Shown here in pieces: positions 42,811 to 52,663 of a stretch of 64,000 nt of DNA (the stretch's first letter is position 1; every line of letters starts with the position of its first letter). The position numbers were made by a program, and so were the translations under genes. Below the pieces are notes generated by a model. The model worked only from the letters and a program-made list of their open reading frames with translations, was not told where the DNA came from and made no database searches. Source of the stretch: Halovenus salina (GTDB lineage Archaea; Halobacteriota; Halobacteria; Halobacteriales; Haloarculaceae); contig NZ_CP112972.1 in the NCBI RefSeq assembly GCF_026410925.1, positions 744,001 through 808,000 of the forward strand, written 5' to 3'.

Positions 42811-44088
42811 ATGAGCAACGGGGACAGCGACGACTCTGACAACGGGGAGATCGACCCTGCCGACCCCGAACCGTTCGAATCGCGACTCGATGAGGCCACA
42901 CAGGCAGTCGAGGCTGCCGAAACAGAGGCCGACCTCGACGAAGCCGAAGGGCTCCTCGACGATATCGAGAGCGACCTCGACGACGTGACCTTTGCGGTCG
43001 AAATCGAGGACGAAACAGACGACGAAGACGACGAGGACGACGAAGAAGAGAACCCCCGCGACGAGTTCGAAGACCGCCTCTCCTCCCTGGGAGACGACAT
43101 CGAGGACCAGCGTGGGCCCTACGTCGAGGAGGTGACCGACGCCGTCGAGAGCGCCGAATCGACAATCACCTCGAGCCAGTGGGCCGACGAAGGCGTCCCA
43201 GAGGTCATCGAGGCCGTCGAGTCATACGTCGACACCGCGACAGTCGTTCTCTCTGGCTCCTACGGCGAGACCGGCGAGACGTCGGAAGCGGCCGCGGAGA
43301 CACTTTCAGCCGTCCGGGTGGAAATCACAGACAGTGGCTTCCACCCCGACACCGACGAGAGTGAAATTCGGGAACTCCTGGAAAGCGCCGAGGACCTCGA
43401 AAGTGAACTGGAGGACGCGACGCTTTTTGGCGACCTCGAAATCCGCGAACAGCTCCGACGCGAGGGCTTTTATGACGTGCTCGAATCCGAGAACCGCAAG
43501 GACTTCCCGCCAGAATGGACCGCGGTCAAGCTTTACGAGAAACGCGGCGAGGTCGAGCCGATTCTCTCCGCGTTCGACAAGCTCGACTCGGATTTCATGC
43601 AGGAGAACATCCTCGACGCGCTCGAACACATCGCGCCCGAGGAAGCCTACGAGGAAGTGCAAGGACTGGCACAGCGCCGGAATATCCAGGCCGTGCGGAT
43701 TCTGGGCCGCATCGGCGACGAGCGTGCCTGCTCGACGCTGCATAACTTCCTTGGCGGCGGAGATGTCAAGCTGGAGAAGACCACGCTTCGCGCACTGGGA
43801 ATGATTGGTAACGAAGACTCCGCCGAGGAGGTCGTCGGACGCCTCGGTGCGGACAACCCTGAGGTTCGCTCCGCGGCGGCCCGGTCACTCGGTCTCATCG
43901 GAGACACTCGCGCTATCGACCCGCTGTCGGACGTGCTCTCAGCAGATTCAGAAGACGAAGTTCGGGCAAGCGCGGCGTGGGCGCTCAACCAGATTGGCAC
44001 CGAGCGTGCCCTGGACGCGGCCGCGGCGTACACCGACGACCGGTCGTATATCGTCCAGACAGAAGCAGAGAAAGCGGCGTCGGGCTAG
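42811..44088 (+). CDS. HEAT-repeat (PBS lyase HEAT-like) protein with acidic N-terminal half
   Basis: 425 aa from ATG 42811. The first 200 residues are extremely acidic and probably helical, with a poly-Asp/Glu run. From about residue 250, HEAT-like helical pairs appear: QAVRILGRIGDERACSTLHNF, TTLRALGMIGNEDSAEEVV, RSAAARSLGLIGDTRAIDPL and RASAAWALNQIGTERALDAA. HEAT arrays act as binding scaffolds. The partner is unknown. It overlaps the CBS-HPF gene by 4 nt at the 3' ends and is divergent from halocyanin. Confidence 0.85.
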   Translation: MSNGDSDDSDNGEIDPADPEPFESRLDEATQAVEAAETEADLDEAEGLLDDIESDLDDVTFAVEIEDETDDEDDEDDEEENPRDEFEDRLSSLGDDIEDQRGPYVEEVTDAVESAESTITSSQWADEGVPEVIEAVESYVDTATVVLSGSYGETGETSEAAAETLSAVRVEITDSGFHPDTDESEIRELLESAEDLESELEDATLFGDLEIREQLRREGFYDVLESENRKDFPPEWTAVKLYEKRGEVEPILSAFDKLDSDFMQENILDALEHIAPEEAYEEVQGLAQRRNIQAVRILGRIGDERACSTLHNFLGGGDVKLEKTTLRALGMIGNEDSAEEVVGRLGADNPEVRSAAARSLGLIGDTRAIDPLSDVLSADSEDEVRASAAWALNQIGTERALDAAAAYTDDRSYIVQTEAEKAASG

Positions 44089-45227
44089 AGTTCGCCGAGC
44101 TTTCGGAGCAGTTGTCCCTTGTACTCCTCGTCGGCCTGTACTCCTTTGAGTTCGAGGACGCGTCGTTCTAGCTTGTCGATAGCGACGCGGAAGGCGTTCT
44201 CTGCGCCGTACCCCTCGCCGGAGCCGGCGACCTGGCCGCGGTTGGTCCGCAGCCGAATCTGTGCCTGGATGAGCGGCGTACCGCGTTTGGTTTCCTTGTG
44301 TCGGTGGAAACGGACGTGTGCGTGCTGGACCTGCATCTTCTGGTATTTCTCGGCTACCTCCTCGATCTCTTGGCGGATGGCGTCCCGTGAGAGCGCTTCG
44401 ATGAGTTCGATGTTTGTGATCTGCACGTCCATGTGGTCCTGTTCGGTGTAGGTGAGGGCACGCAAGACGTCGGTTTTGGTGATGATGCCCGAGACAACGC
44501 GGTCGTCGTCGTCAGGTGTGACGACCATGCCGGCGTAGTCGTTGTCGAGCATCTGGCTGACGGCAGTGTCGACGGTGTCATCGACAGTTGTCGTCGCAAC
44601 AGGGCTGTTCATGATATCGTAGACAGGAATATCGAGAATACGCTCTCGGTCACCCGAGCGGTCGCCCTTGTGCTGGCGCTCCATGTCGCGGACGGCAAAA
44701 TCCGCGATATCGTGGGTCGTCACCATCCCGGAGATGTGTCCGTCGTCGTCGAGTACCGGCAGCCGCGAGATGCCGTGTTCCCGAAGCAGGCCGATGCCGC
44801 GGCCAATGTTCGTGTTCTCGGTGACCGTGATGACATCCACGGTGTAGATGTCGCCGACGGTAAGCGTATCGAGGTTCTCTATGACCGCATCCAGAATCGC
44901 GTCTTCGGTGACGATGCCCCAGAGGTTATCGCCCTCGAAGACCGGCGCGATTTTTGCGTTGCTCTCAACGAGGACACGCGCTACCTCGCGGACATCCTCG
45001 GTTCGGGCGACCTTGGGGGCAGAGCGGACGAGCCCGCGGACCTTCGCGTCGTCCTGAACGTGGGACTGGACGAGCTGGCGCTGGTTGACGACTCCCTCGT
45101 AGTTGCCGTCCTCGGTGACCACGATGCCTTTCGGGTTCTCTCGCTCGAAGAGAGACCGAATCTTCCCGAGTCGTTCGTCGGCATCGACTGCCTCGTACTC
45201 TGTTGTCGCGATATCAGCAATATCCAT
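44085..45227 (-). CDS. Four-CBS-domain protein fused to an HPF/RaiA-like ribosome-binding domain
   Basis: 380 aa. CBS units begin near residues 3, 66, 125 and 207 (for example ENPKGIVVTEDGNYEGVVNQ and HISGMVTTHDIADFA). From about residue 272 the fold changes to ITNIELIEALSRDAIRQEIEEVAEKY, FHRHKETKRGTPLIQAQIRL and AFRVAIDKLERRVLELKG. This is the beta-alpha-beta-beta-beta-alpha pattern of hibernation-promoting factor. Such a protein could place ribosomes in a resting state according to adenylate level; the CBS part senses and the HPF part binds (inference). Archaea lack a classical HPF, so this class is a good candidate. Confidence 0.85.
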   Translation of the reverse strand: MDIADIATTEYEAVDADERLGKIRSLFERENPKGIVVTEDGNYEGVVNQRQLVQSHVQDDAKVRGLVRSAPKVARTEDVREVARVLVESNAKIAPVFEGDNLWGIVTEDAILDAVIENLDTLTVGDIYTVDVITVTENTNIGRGIGLLREHGISRLPVLDDDGHISGMVTTHDIADFAVRDMERQHKGDRSGDRERILDIPVYDIMNSPVATTTVDDTVDTAVSQMLDNDYAGMVVTPDDDDRVVSGIITKTDVLRALTYTEQDHMDVQITNIELIEALSRDAIRQEIEEVAEKYQKMQVQHAHVRFHRHKETKRGTPLIQAQIRLRTNRGQVAGSGEGYGAENAFRVAIDKLERRVLELKGVQADEEYKGQLLRKLGEL

Positions 45228-45321
45228 GGGTCTGCGTTATGTTCGTCACCCGAGGTTATCAAACTTGGTTTCTTTTTCATCTGATGGGCACCACCCCGTC
45301 TCAGCCTCGCCACCGTCTGTG

Positions 45322-45807
45322 TCACTCCAAACGCTCGGCGTACGTGTAGTCCGCTTCACAGGCAGTGGGGCACTCTCTATCGAGTGGTATCTGCCACCCC
45401 TCGAGCAGCGTCGGCTCGGTCTGTGCGTTTGTCAGGGTCGTCCGGACGGCAAGCACGTCGACTCCGTAGTAGTCACCAGGGACGCCGTGGAGATACTGCA
45501 GTGCTGTCTCGAAGAGGCTCCGCATCCCGTCGTCGTTCTCGAAGTCGACGTGTTTGTACGCACCGGCCGCGACCTGAACCATCCCGTGGAGGAAGGCACT
45601 CTCTGTCGAGCCGCGCCCGTAGTTGTACCACTCGGCCTCGAAGCAGTCGTGTGCCTCGTGGTAGGAGCCAGCGTTGTAGAGACGAACGCCGTGGACGACC
45701 GCACGACGGAGCGTCTCGTGTTCCCAGCGCCCTTCGGCAGGGTGCCACCCGGTCGGGGTTCCCGCTGTCGGCGGCTCCACGCTGTCGTCTCGGGTGTGCT
45801 CGTCCAC
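45322..45807 (-). CDS. DUF309 family protein
   Basis: 161 aa from GTG 45807. The DUF309 motif is clear: [22 protein letters not shown], followed by [18 protein letters not shown]. The family forms small helical bundles with conserved His and Glu residues and is of unknown biochemical role. The ATG/GTG choice is open because no ATG lies in frame near the motif. Confidence 0.85.
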   Translation of the reverse strand: MDEHTRDDSVEPPTAGTPTGWHPAEGRWEHETLRRAVVHGVRLYNAGSYHEAHDCFEAEWYNYGRGSTESAFLHGMVQVAAGAYKHVDFENDDGMRSLFETALQYLHGVPGDYYGVDVLAVRTTLTNAQTEPTLLEGWQIPLDRECPTACEADYTYAERLE

Positions 45808-46122
45808 ACCGTATCGTTTCCAGTTTTAGACGGGTAAGGTCGTTGCCCCGTGCGGCACGGAAGGAATCTCGAACAGACTGTTGGAGAGCACGCTCCCAAT
45901 CGCCCTCGAAGGTGCCGTCACCGGCATCGAAATCGAAATCCGGAGCGGAGCTTACACACTTGCTGACAGTGTGTGAATAGTTACCTGTCTGTCGTGCTTC
46001 CGCCCTAACTAGCCATATTCTGCCGATATCGGACCTAAGGACATACATTACTGGCGTATCGGTTGTCCATTTCATTTCGTTACTTACACATAACTGGGAT
46101 TTGTGAGTCCACACACGTTCGA
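45808..46122. other. 315-nt intergenic stretch without a supported gene
   Basis: It holds the promoters of DUF309 (minus) and GDPD (plus). On the minus strand an open frame from about 46000 to 45830 reads SSAPDFDFDAGDGTFEGDWERALQ with good haloarchaeal composition. It runs on in a different frame from DUF309 and has no clear start. It may be a gene remnant or noise. The strand is AT-richer from 45990 to 46090. Confidence 0.4.
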
Positions 46123-46827
46123 ATGGACTGGCTCAGAGAACGACCAATCGCTCACCGTGGCCTGCACTCGGACCGGGTTCCCGAGAACTCCCTCCCGGCC
46201 TTCGAGAAGGCGGCTTCGGCAGGCTACCCGGCCGAACTCGACGTTCGGGTGACTGCCGACGGCGTCCCGGTCGTCTTCCACGACCGGAATCTCGACCGCC
46301 TGACCGGCCGGACCGGCGCAGTGCGGAACACACGGTGGGACGAACTTGCCGACTGCACGCTTCTCGACTCCGACGAGACGGTCCAGCGGCTCGATACGGT
46401 CCTCGATGTTGTCGACGGGGAGGTCCCGCTGCTCATCGAGCTCAAAAACACGAATCGCCCCGGAAAACTGGAACGTGCGGTCGCAAGCTGTCTCGACGAC
46501 TACGGCGGTGACTTCGCTATTCAATCGTTCAATCCGCTGGCTCTCTGGTGGTTCCGCCGCCATCGCTCGGAGTGGGCACGCGGACAGCTCGCACCCCTTG
46601 CACTGGGGAGTGGCCTTCTTTCACGGACTGTACTGAAGTATCTCGTCCCAAGCGTGTACACGAACCCTGATTTCGTCGGCTACGGCTGTAACATGCTCCC
46701 GAAGCTCCCCTTCTCTCGCGGGAACAAGGAACGTCACGTCCTGGCGTGGACGGTCCGCAGCGAGGACACGCTCAACCAGATCGAGCCCCACGTCGACAAC
46801 GTGATCTTCGAGGCTATCCGCCCCTGA
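46123..46827 (+). CDS. Glycerophosphodiester phosphodiesterase family protein
   Basis: 234 aa from ATG 46123. PIAHRGLHSDRVPENSLPAFEKAASAGYPAELDVRVTADG is the GDPD metal site (HRG, EN, E-x-D), and VVFHDRNLDRLTGRTG follows. The C-terminus has LAWTVRSEDTLNQIEPHVDNVIFEAI. The enzyme cleaves glycerophosphodiesters, for archaea probably glycerophosphoglycerol from lipids. No signal peptide is seen, so it is likely cytosolic. An upstream in-frame extension to 46063 is not supported by a promoter. Confidence 0.9.
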   Translation: MDWLRERPIAHRGLHSDRVPENSLPAFEKAASAGYPAELDVRVTADGVPVVFHDRNLDRLTGRTGAVRNTRWDELADCTLLDSDETVQRLDTVLDVVDGEVPLLIELKNTNRPGKLERAVASCLDDYGGDFAIQSFNPLALWWFRRHRSEWARGQLAPLALGSGLLSRTVLKYLVPSVYTNPDFVGYGCNMLPKLPFSRGNKERHVLAWTVRSEDTLNQIEPHVDNVIFEAIRP

Positions 46828-46912
46828 GTGCGTTCCCGACGACGGGAACCGGTCGCCGGGATTTGTCTCGGGCGTCGACCACTATTTTGTGCCTGCCGGG
46901 TGTAGGTTGCGT

Positions 46913-47785
46913 ATGTTCGACGAGATTCTCTTCCCGGTCGACGACAGCGAACAGGCCGCGGCCGCGACCGACCACGCCCTCACAGTCGCCGCTAAACACG
47001 AGGCGACGCTGCACGTCCTCAACGTGGCAGACACCAACCAGCTGAGTCTCGCCCGCGTCCAGGGAGATGTGGTCGACGCACTGATAAGCGAAGGCGAACG
47101 TGCCGTCGAGGAGACAGCCGATCGTGCCCGCCAACAGGGCGTGACAACGGTCACTGATGTCATCCAGGGACAGCCGTACCGCAGTATCATCGAGTACGCC
47201 GACAACGTCGACATCGACCTGATTGTCATGCCAACACACGGCCGACGCAAGCTCGAACGGTTCCTGATGGGGAGTACGACCGAGCGAGTGCTGCGCCGCT
47301 CGACGGTTCCAGTGTTGACGGTACGGCCCGGTGAGGACAGCCTCCCAGCGTACCCGTACGACTCGGTACTGGTCCCAACCGACGGCAGCGACGCCGCCGG
47401 AACGGCAGTCGAGCTGGGTATCGACCTCGCAGCGCACAGTGGGTCGGCGTTTCACGCCCTCTCTATCGTCGAGATTTCGGGACTGGGCGAGGATGTGGTA
47501 TCTGAGGATGGGTTCGCCGCCGTGGAGGAGCAGGCACAGGACGTTGTCGACGACGCCGTTGCACTTGCCGAGGAGACCGGACTCGCCGACACGACCGGCA
47601 CTGTCGGACACGGGCTGTCTATCTACGAAGAGGTCATCTCGTACGTCGAAGACCACGACATCGCAGCCATCGTTGTCGGCACGCAGGGCCGTTCCGGCGT
47701 CGAGCGGTATCTGCTCGGAAGCGTCGCCGAGTATCTCGTCCGGACCGCCCCTGTTCCGGTGTTGACTGTGCAAGCGGCGGAGTGA
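46913..47785 (+). CDS. Tandem universal stress protein (two Usp domains)
   Basis: 290 aa from ATG 46913. Each half is a complete UspA fold. First: MFDEILFPVDDSEQAAAA and VMPTHGRRKLERFLMGSTTERVLRRSTVPVLTV. Second: YDSVLVPTDGSDAAGTA and VVGTQGRSGVERYLLGSVAEYLVRTAPVPVLTV. Both carry the G-x2-G-x9-G-S/T ATP-binding pattern. CACTATTTTG, about 30 nt upstream, may be the TATA box. It is the cytosolic stress protein of this region. Confidence 0.93.
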   Translation: MFDEILFPVDDSEQAAAATDHALTVAAKHEATLHVLNVADTNQLSLARVQGDVVDALISEGERAVEETADRARQQGVTTVTDVIQGQPYRSIIEYADNVDIDLIVMPTHGRRKLERFLMGSTTERVLRRSTVPVLTVRPGEDSLPAYPYDSVLVPTDGSDAAGTAVELGIDLAAHSGSAFHALSIVEISGLGEDVVSEDGFAAVEEQAQDVVDDAVALAEETGLADTTGTVGHGLSIYEEVISYVEDHDIAAIVVGTQGRSGVERYLLGSVAEYLVRTAPVPVLTVQAAE

Positions 47786-47799
47786 GCCTGACACGCGGC

Positions 47800-50700
47800 C
47801 TACCGTGCTATCTCGACGCCGGCGATATCGAACCGGAGACCGTCGCCGGTGTCTGTAATCGAGATGTTCCAGCCGTGGGCCTCTGCGATGCGGCTGACGA
47901 TGGAGAGTCCGAATCCGGTCCCGTCGTCGTCTGTGGTGTATCCGGCCTCCAACAGCTTATCAGGGTCGTCGGTCTCGATGCCCGGTCCGTCGTCCTCGAC
48001 ATAGAGCGTCTCTTCACCGGCCGTCCCGACACGGACGGTCACGTCAGGGCCGCCGTGGTCGATTGCGTTGCTGATGAGGTTCTCGAACAGCTGTCTGACG
48101 CGGTCTCTATCACAGTTGATTCGGACGTCGTCTTCGACTGTTACCGTTGAGGTCTCTGTGCCGACCATGTCCTGACACTCTCGGAGAACAGTACTGACCG
48201 AGACGAACGCCTTCCCCGAGACCGTGTCACCCTGTCTGGCAAGGAGGAGTGTCTCTTCGAGCAGGGTCTCCATCCGACTGTGTGCACTCTCGATTTCCGG
48301 GAGGTGTTCGCTCTCGTAGTCCCGGGCGAGCAGTTCAGTCCGCGCCTGAGCCACGTTCAGCGGGTTCCGCAGATCGTGCGCGACGATGCTCGCGAACTCG
48401 TCGAGGCGTTCGTTCTGTCGGACAAGCCGTTTCTCGCGTTCGACTCGCTTGTTGATGTCGTTGTAGACCGCAAACCCCTCGGTCTTGGTCCCGCTCTGGG
48501 ACGGGATGTTCCGGAAATTGAACACCCGTTCTCCGTCGGCTGTCTGCCGCCGGACTTGTTTGTCCAGTAGCTCCCCGTTTTCGACCCGTCGGTCTATCTG
48601 CTCTGCCTCCTGTTGTTTCTCTGCTGGGACGATCAGATCGTCGACCGACCGTCCGACGGCTGTCTCCTCATCGTACCCAAATGTCTCCTCGAAGGCAGCG
48701 TTGACTGCCGAAACGTGGGGGGAGTCGTCCTCGTAGGCGTACGATAGCGTCGGCTCCGGAAAGTTCTCGAACAGTGCCGAGAAGCGCTCGCGCTCCTGGC
48801 GCAGCTGTTGTTCGTTTTCCTTTCGTTCACTGATATCCCGAGAGGTGATGACGTAGCCGTTCGGTAACTGCTTGTCAGCGGTCTGCATCTGCGATTCGAC
48901 CCAGACCCAGTGCCCGTCCGCGTGGCGCATCCTGAACTCGACCTTCGTGATGCCGCCCTCTGACCCGCTTATCGAAGAGGTGAAGGACTCTATCGTCTCT
49001 TCACGGTCCTCCGGATGGACGTAGTTGAACACAGGGTCGCCGACCAGATCGCTCTGCTCGTAGCCGAGAACCGTCTCGACTGCCGGGCTGTGGTACTGGA
49101 TGATGCCGTTCTCAGAGAGGAGGGTAATAATGTCGGTTGTCCCACGGAGAAAGGCCTGAAGTCGCTCTTTGACTTCGGTTATCTCCTGGCGGCGCTCTAG
49201 CCGGTCGAGGGCGGTCTCTGCGTTTGCAACCAGGACAGAGGCAATTTCGATATCCGAGCGGTCGAACACGCCGGGCTCTGGGTCACAGATCGTCACCATT
49301 CCGTGTTCCCCGATCGGCAGATACATCGCTGACCGGACCGGATCGCGGCCGTGGTCGTCATCGATGTCTCGCACCTCGTCGAAACGCAGTCGCTCACCCT
49401 CTGTATAGACCTCCGCATGTGGGCTGTCACCGTCGATAAGGTAGCTGGGCCGGTCACCGAGTACCTCCGTGACCTCCGGGGTGAGCGCGACCGGCTCCAG
49501 TACCCCCTCATCCTCGTCGGCGAACCGAACCGCCGTGTAGTCGTACCCTAGAATATTTTTCGCCGCGTCGGCGGTGAAGTCGGCCACTGTCTGGCGGTCT
49601 GTCGCTCCCATCAGTTCTCTCGTCCCCTGGTGTAATAGTTCGAGCTGCTCAGCCCGTCGGTGTCGCTCAGTAATGTCCCAGCCGACACTGATGACACCAC
49701 TGTACTCGTCGCTGACATCGCGAAGCGGGTGTGCGTCCCAGTACATCCGCCGTTCGTCTCCGGAGGCGGTCGTAATCGTCGTCTCGTAGCCTTCGAGACT
49801 GTCGCCGTTCCGAAGCACGTCGGTCGAGTGGTCAACTACCTCCTGTCGGCGCTCGGGGTCGGGATACAGCAACTCTGCCCACTCGTCGGTTCCGAGCATC
49901 TCCTCGGCGTCGTAGCCCGTTATCTCGGCCGCCGCCCGATTCCAGACCAGCAGGTTCGCGTCCTCGTCGATGACCGAAATCCAGACGTTTGCGTTCTGGA
50001 TAATCGCCTCTCTGAACTGGTTCAGCTCCCGGAGTTCCGCCTCTCGCTGGCGCTGTGCCGTGATATCTGTAAAGACAAGCTGTGCCGCCGGGCTGCCGTC
50101 GAAGGTAACCGGAACGACAGTTCCGCGAACGGTCCGTTCCTCGCCGGTGGCTGTCAGCAGTCGGAACTCCCGTGTCGACGCTGGCTCGCGCGTCTCGACT
50201 ACCTGCTCGATTGCATCGCTGTCTCTGTCTTCTGGATGGACGAACTCGGTAACCGTCGACTCGTCGACCGCCTCGTCGGCCGTCACAGACAGTGTCTCCT
50301 CTGCGCTGGTGTTGAGATACAGTATCGTTCCGTCGCCGCTGACGACGACCATCGGAACCGGTGCGCTCTCGATGAGTGTCTCGTACTCCCGGGTCCTGCG
50401 CTCGGAGGTTTGGCTCGCTTTCCTCGCGGAAACAGCGTTGTCGATTCGGTTGGCGAGCAGTGTGTACTGGTCGAGACTTCCCTCCTTCTGGAGGTAGTCG
50501 GTCACCCCAGCACGTATTGCGTCGCTGGCTATCTCCTCGGATCCTTTCCCCGTGAACAGGATGAACGGAACGTCGGGATAGCGTTCGCGTATCTCCTCCA
50601 GTAACTCGATGCCGTCGGTCGACCCCATGTCGTAGTCAGAGATCACACAGTCGAAACAGTCCCGCTCGAGCAGTTCGAGCGCCTCGGCAGGCTCTGTCGT

Positions 50701-50805
50701 GGTGACGATCTCAAATCGCTCGTCTTCGTCCGCCAGCAGATCAGCCGTCACTTCGAGAAAGCCAGCGTCGTCGTCGACATGAAGAATCCGAACAGACGAC
50801 CCCAT
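47800..50805 (-). CDS. Hybrid sensor histidine kinase: REC-PAS-PAS-GAF-PAS-PAS-HisKA-HATPase
   Basis: 1001 aa from ATG 50805 (MGSSVRILHVDDD); the frame opens to 50838. The receiver has ILHVDDD, CVISDYDM and FILFTGKGSEE. PAS domains begin near TLIESAPVPMVVVSGDG, FREAIIQNANVWISVIDED, FLRGTTDIITLLSENG and FSALFENFPEPTLSY. A GAF domain starts near LLHQGTRELMGATDRQT. The H-box is FASIVAHDLRNPL and the ATPase has GTGFGLSIV. No membrane helices, so it is a cytosolic kinase. The receiver at the N-terminus without a DNA-binding output is a haloarchaeal style. Confidence 0.92.
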   Translation of the reverse strand: MGSSVRILHVDDDAGFLEVTADLLADEDERFEIVTTTEPAEALELLERDCFDCVISDYDMGSTDGIELLEEIRERYPDVPFILFTGKGSEEIASDAIRAGVTDYLQKEGSLDQYTLLANRIDNAVSARKASQTSERRTREYETLIESAPVPMVVVSGDGTILYLNTSAEETLSVTADEAVDESTVTEFVHPEDRDSDAIEQVVETREPASTREFRLLTATGEERTVRGTVVPVTFDGSPAAQLVFTDITAQRQREAELRELNQFREAIIQNANVWISVIDEDANLLVWNRAAAEITGYDAEEMLGTDEWAELLYPDPERRQEVVDHSTDVLRNGDSLEGYETTITTASGDERRMYWDAHPLRDVSDEYSGVISVGWDITERHRRAEQLELLHQGTRELMGATDRQTVADFTADAAKNILGYDYTAVRFADEDEGVLEPVALTPEVTEVLGDRPSYLIDGDSPHAEVYTEGERLRFDEVRDIDDDHGRDPVRSAMYLPIGEHGMVTICDPEPGVFDRSDIEIASVLVANAETALDRLERRQEITEVKERLQAFLRGTTDIITLLSENGIIQYHSPAVETVLGYEQSDLVGDPVFNYVHPEDREETIESFTSSISGSEGGITKVEFRMRHADGHWVWVESQMQTADKQLPNGYVITSRDISERKENEQQLRQERERFSALFENFPEPTLSYAYEDDSPHVSAVNAAFEETFGYDEETAVGRSVDDLIVPAEKQQEAEQIDRRVENGELLDKQVRRQTADGERVFNFRNIPSQSGTKTEGFAVYNDINKRVEREKRLVRQNERLDEFASIVAHDLRNPLNVAQARTELLARDYESEHLPEIESAHSRMETLLEETLLLARQGDTVSGKAFVSVSTVLRECQDMVGTETSTVTVEDDVRINCDRDRVRQLFENLISNAIDHGGPDVTVRVGTAGEETLYVEDDGPGIETDDPDKLLEAGYTTDDDGTGFGLSIVSRIAEAHGWNISITDTGDGLRFDIAGVEIAR

Positions 50806-50902
50806 TGGACTCAGCAAAGTACCTAGATAATAAATCAATCCTGCATGTTAAAAGCTCCCACTCGGAGGGAACGGTTTTGGCTCTCGGGACGCAACGCTGG
50901 GC

Positions 50903-51292
50903 ATGGACTGTCCACACTGCGAGACAGCACTCGTCACCTTCGCCGTCCCGCCGGAGTACCAAGAGCACCTTCCGGGCTCCGAGTCGGCCGCTGGCCTCTG
51001 TCCCCGGTGTCTCTCTTTAGAGCCCGTCGAGGAGTCGGCCGGCGAGCCGGCCTTCGACCGTCTCAGTGATGGGTTTCCGACGACGCGCGAGGCCGCACTC
51101 CCGCTGGCGTTGCTGGTCGGGCTGTTGTCGAATCTCGCGCTCTACCGGAGTGAGATAGCGACCTTGCTCGAAGCGGTAGAGCGAGCTGGAACCGACCCGC
51201 TGCTCGTTCTCGATAGACTTGACCGCGACCCCGAAGTCGAGACCGATATCGACCTCTCGGGGCGGCGACGACAGCTCGAACAGCTGCTCTAG
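50903..51292 (+). CDS. Haloarchaeal zinc-ribbon protein (DUF6276-like)
   Basis: 129 aa. N-terminal CPHC and LCPRCLSLEPVEES form a four-Cys zinc ribbon. The remaining residues are helical with AALPLALLVGLLSNLALYRSEI. I recognise it as a haloarchaeal family of unknown function; the DUF number is from memory. Its end overlaps the end of the aRF1 gene by 4 nt on the opposite strand. Confidence 0.75.
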   Translation: MDCPHCETALVTFAVPPEYQEHLPGSESAAGLCPRCLSLEPVEESAGEPAFDRLSDGFPTTREAALPLALLVGLLSNLALYRSEIATLLEAVERAGTDPLLVLDRLDRDPEVETDIDLSGRRRQLEQLL

Positions 51293-52527
51293 ACGCCAGT
51301 AGAGTACCGAAGCAGGCCGGCAACGCCACCGAAGGCGTTCAAGAGCTGTTCCCCCTTCTCGAAGTCAGTCGAGATAAACAGCGTCTCTGTCCCGCGCTGG
51401 TCGGCGATGTTCATCAGGTGATCGATTGCGTCCTCACGCTCCCACTCGGAGACTGTCCCGCCGTCGGGACACTGGAGTTCGTCGGGTTCGTCGGTCACAT
51501 CGACGAACTCGACTTCCTCTCGGCCGTCACAGTCGTAGACCAGTACGTCCTTGCGGAGGTCCTCGCTGATGAGGAGTCTGTCAACCGAGCCCATGATGAG
51601 ATTCTCGCGCGTGGGACCGAACCCGTAGGTGGCCCGTTCGCCGTCGTGGAGTTCTTCGAAGAACTCCTCCATCACCTGTTTGTCCTGAAGGACTTCGTGT
51701 TCCGCGAGCACCTCGTCGGCGGCGTCGACGAGGTCGTACAGCCCAGATTCGTCTGTGTAGGCCACATCGAACTTGCCGAGCACCATATCCTGGAGCTCGT
51801 GGTGGAGGTAGTCCCCGTCGATAAACTCGTCTTTGGTCGGTGAGGGGCCGCCGACGAGGATACCGTCCATCTCGTGGCGCTTGGGGACGAACAACTCATC
51901 GGCCATCCCGGCGACCTCCTGATAGAAGTTGTCGATTGCTTCCAGCCGGAGTCGGGCGAACCGCTGTGCCGACTGGCCACCTTTTCGCTGTTTGCCGGGC
52001 ACGAGCGAGGAGGCTGACTTGACCGGCTCGACGCGTTTGCCCTTGAGCCAGCCGACGTTTGCCTCCCGGCGGTCGAGGACGACGAGGCCAAAGAGGCCCT
52101 TGTCGAGCAGCATCTCTTCGAGTGGCCCAGTTAGGAAATTCGAGTCGCAGTGATACCGGAACGACTGGACAGAGTTTGGCGGGTTCTCCAGGACTTCAGT
52201 AACCATATCTGTCCGACCGCCGCCGCTATTGACGGCTCCCGAGAACAACACCATCCCGTTCTCTGGCGGTTGGTCGTAGTATTTCAGTCTGTCTTTGATG
52301 CTCTTGAGGGCGTCCTGGACGTTCGTGCGTGTCTCTTTCGATTTGATGTTGCTCGCTTCCGAGTGTTCTTGGGTGACGTGTGCGACGACATCACTAATCA
52401 GTCGCTCTGGCGGGACATAAATAGTGACAAGCTGGGTTCCCGACCCCTCGTACTCCTTGAGTTCCTCGATAACCTTGCGAAACTCGTATTTTTGTTTGTC
52501 GGACTGGTCCGACTCGGGCGTACTCAT
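51289..52527 (-). CDS. prf1: Peptide chain release factor aRF1
   Basis: 412 aa. The NIKS stop-codon motif is in ASNIKSKETR (about residue 60), and the GGQ peptidyl-hydrolysis motif is in KGGQSAQRFARLR (about residue 184). EF domain 3 includes the two HELQDMVLG and FISTDFEKGEQL stretches. The protein recognises all three stop codons and releases the chain at the ribosome; the length is that of archaeal RF1. It is divergent from the minD-like gene. Confidence 0.97.
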   Translation of the reverse strand: MSTPESDQSDKQKYEFRKVIEELKEYEGSGTQLVTIYVPPERLISDVVAHVTQEHSEASNIKSKETRTNVQDALKSIKDRLKYYDQPPENGMVLFSGAVNSGGGRTDMVTEVLENPPNSVQSFRYHCDSNFLTGPLEEMLLDKGLFGLVVLDRREANVGWLKGKRVEPVKSASSLVPGKQRKGGQSAQRFARLRLEAIDNFYQEVAGMADELFVPKRHEMDGILVGGPSPTKDEFIDGDYLHHELQDMVLGKFDVAYTDESGLYDLVDAADEVLAEHEVLQDKQVMEEFFEELHDGERATYGFGPTRENLIMGSVDRLLISEDLRKDVLVYDCDGREEVEFVDVTDEPDELQCPDGGTVSEWEREDAIDHLMNIADQRGTETLFISTDFEKGEQLLNAFGGVAGLLRYSTGV

Positions 52528-52663
52528 TATCTACAGTTGGTGAGTGGTCTGTAAGTAACTGTTGACCTCGTATCAGCACGCCCTGTGTCGGCGGTTCTTC
52601 GTGCCGGAGCCACAGACGAGTGGGTTTATATCTTGGGCGTGTGTTACACGATACAATCAAACG

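Noticed and set aside
45473..46114. 213-codon minus-strand frame upstream of and through DUF309
   Set aside because: Most of it is a shadow of DUF309 in another frame; only the first part is coding-like and is reported as a weak finding.
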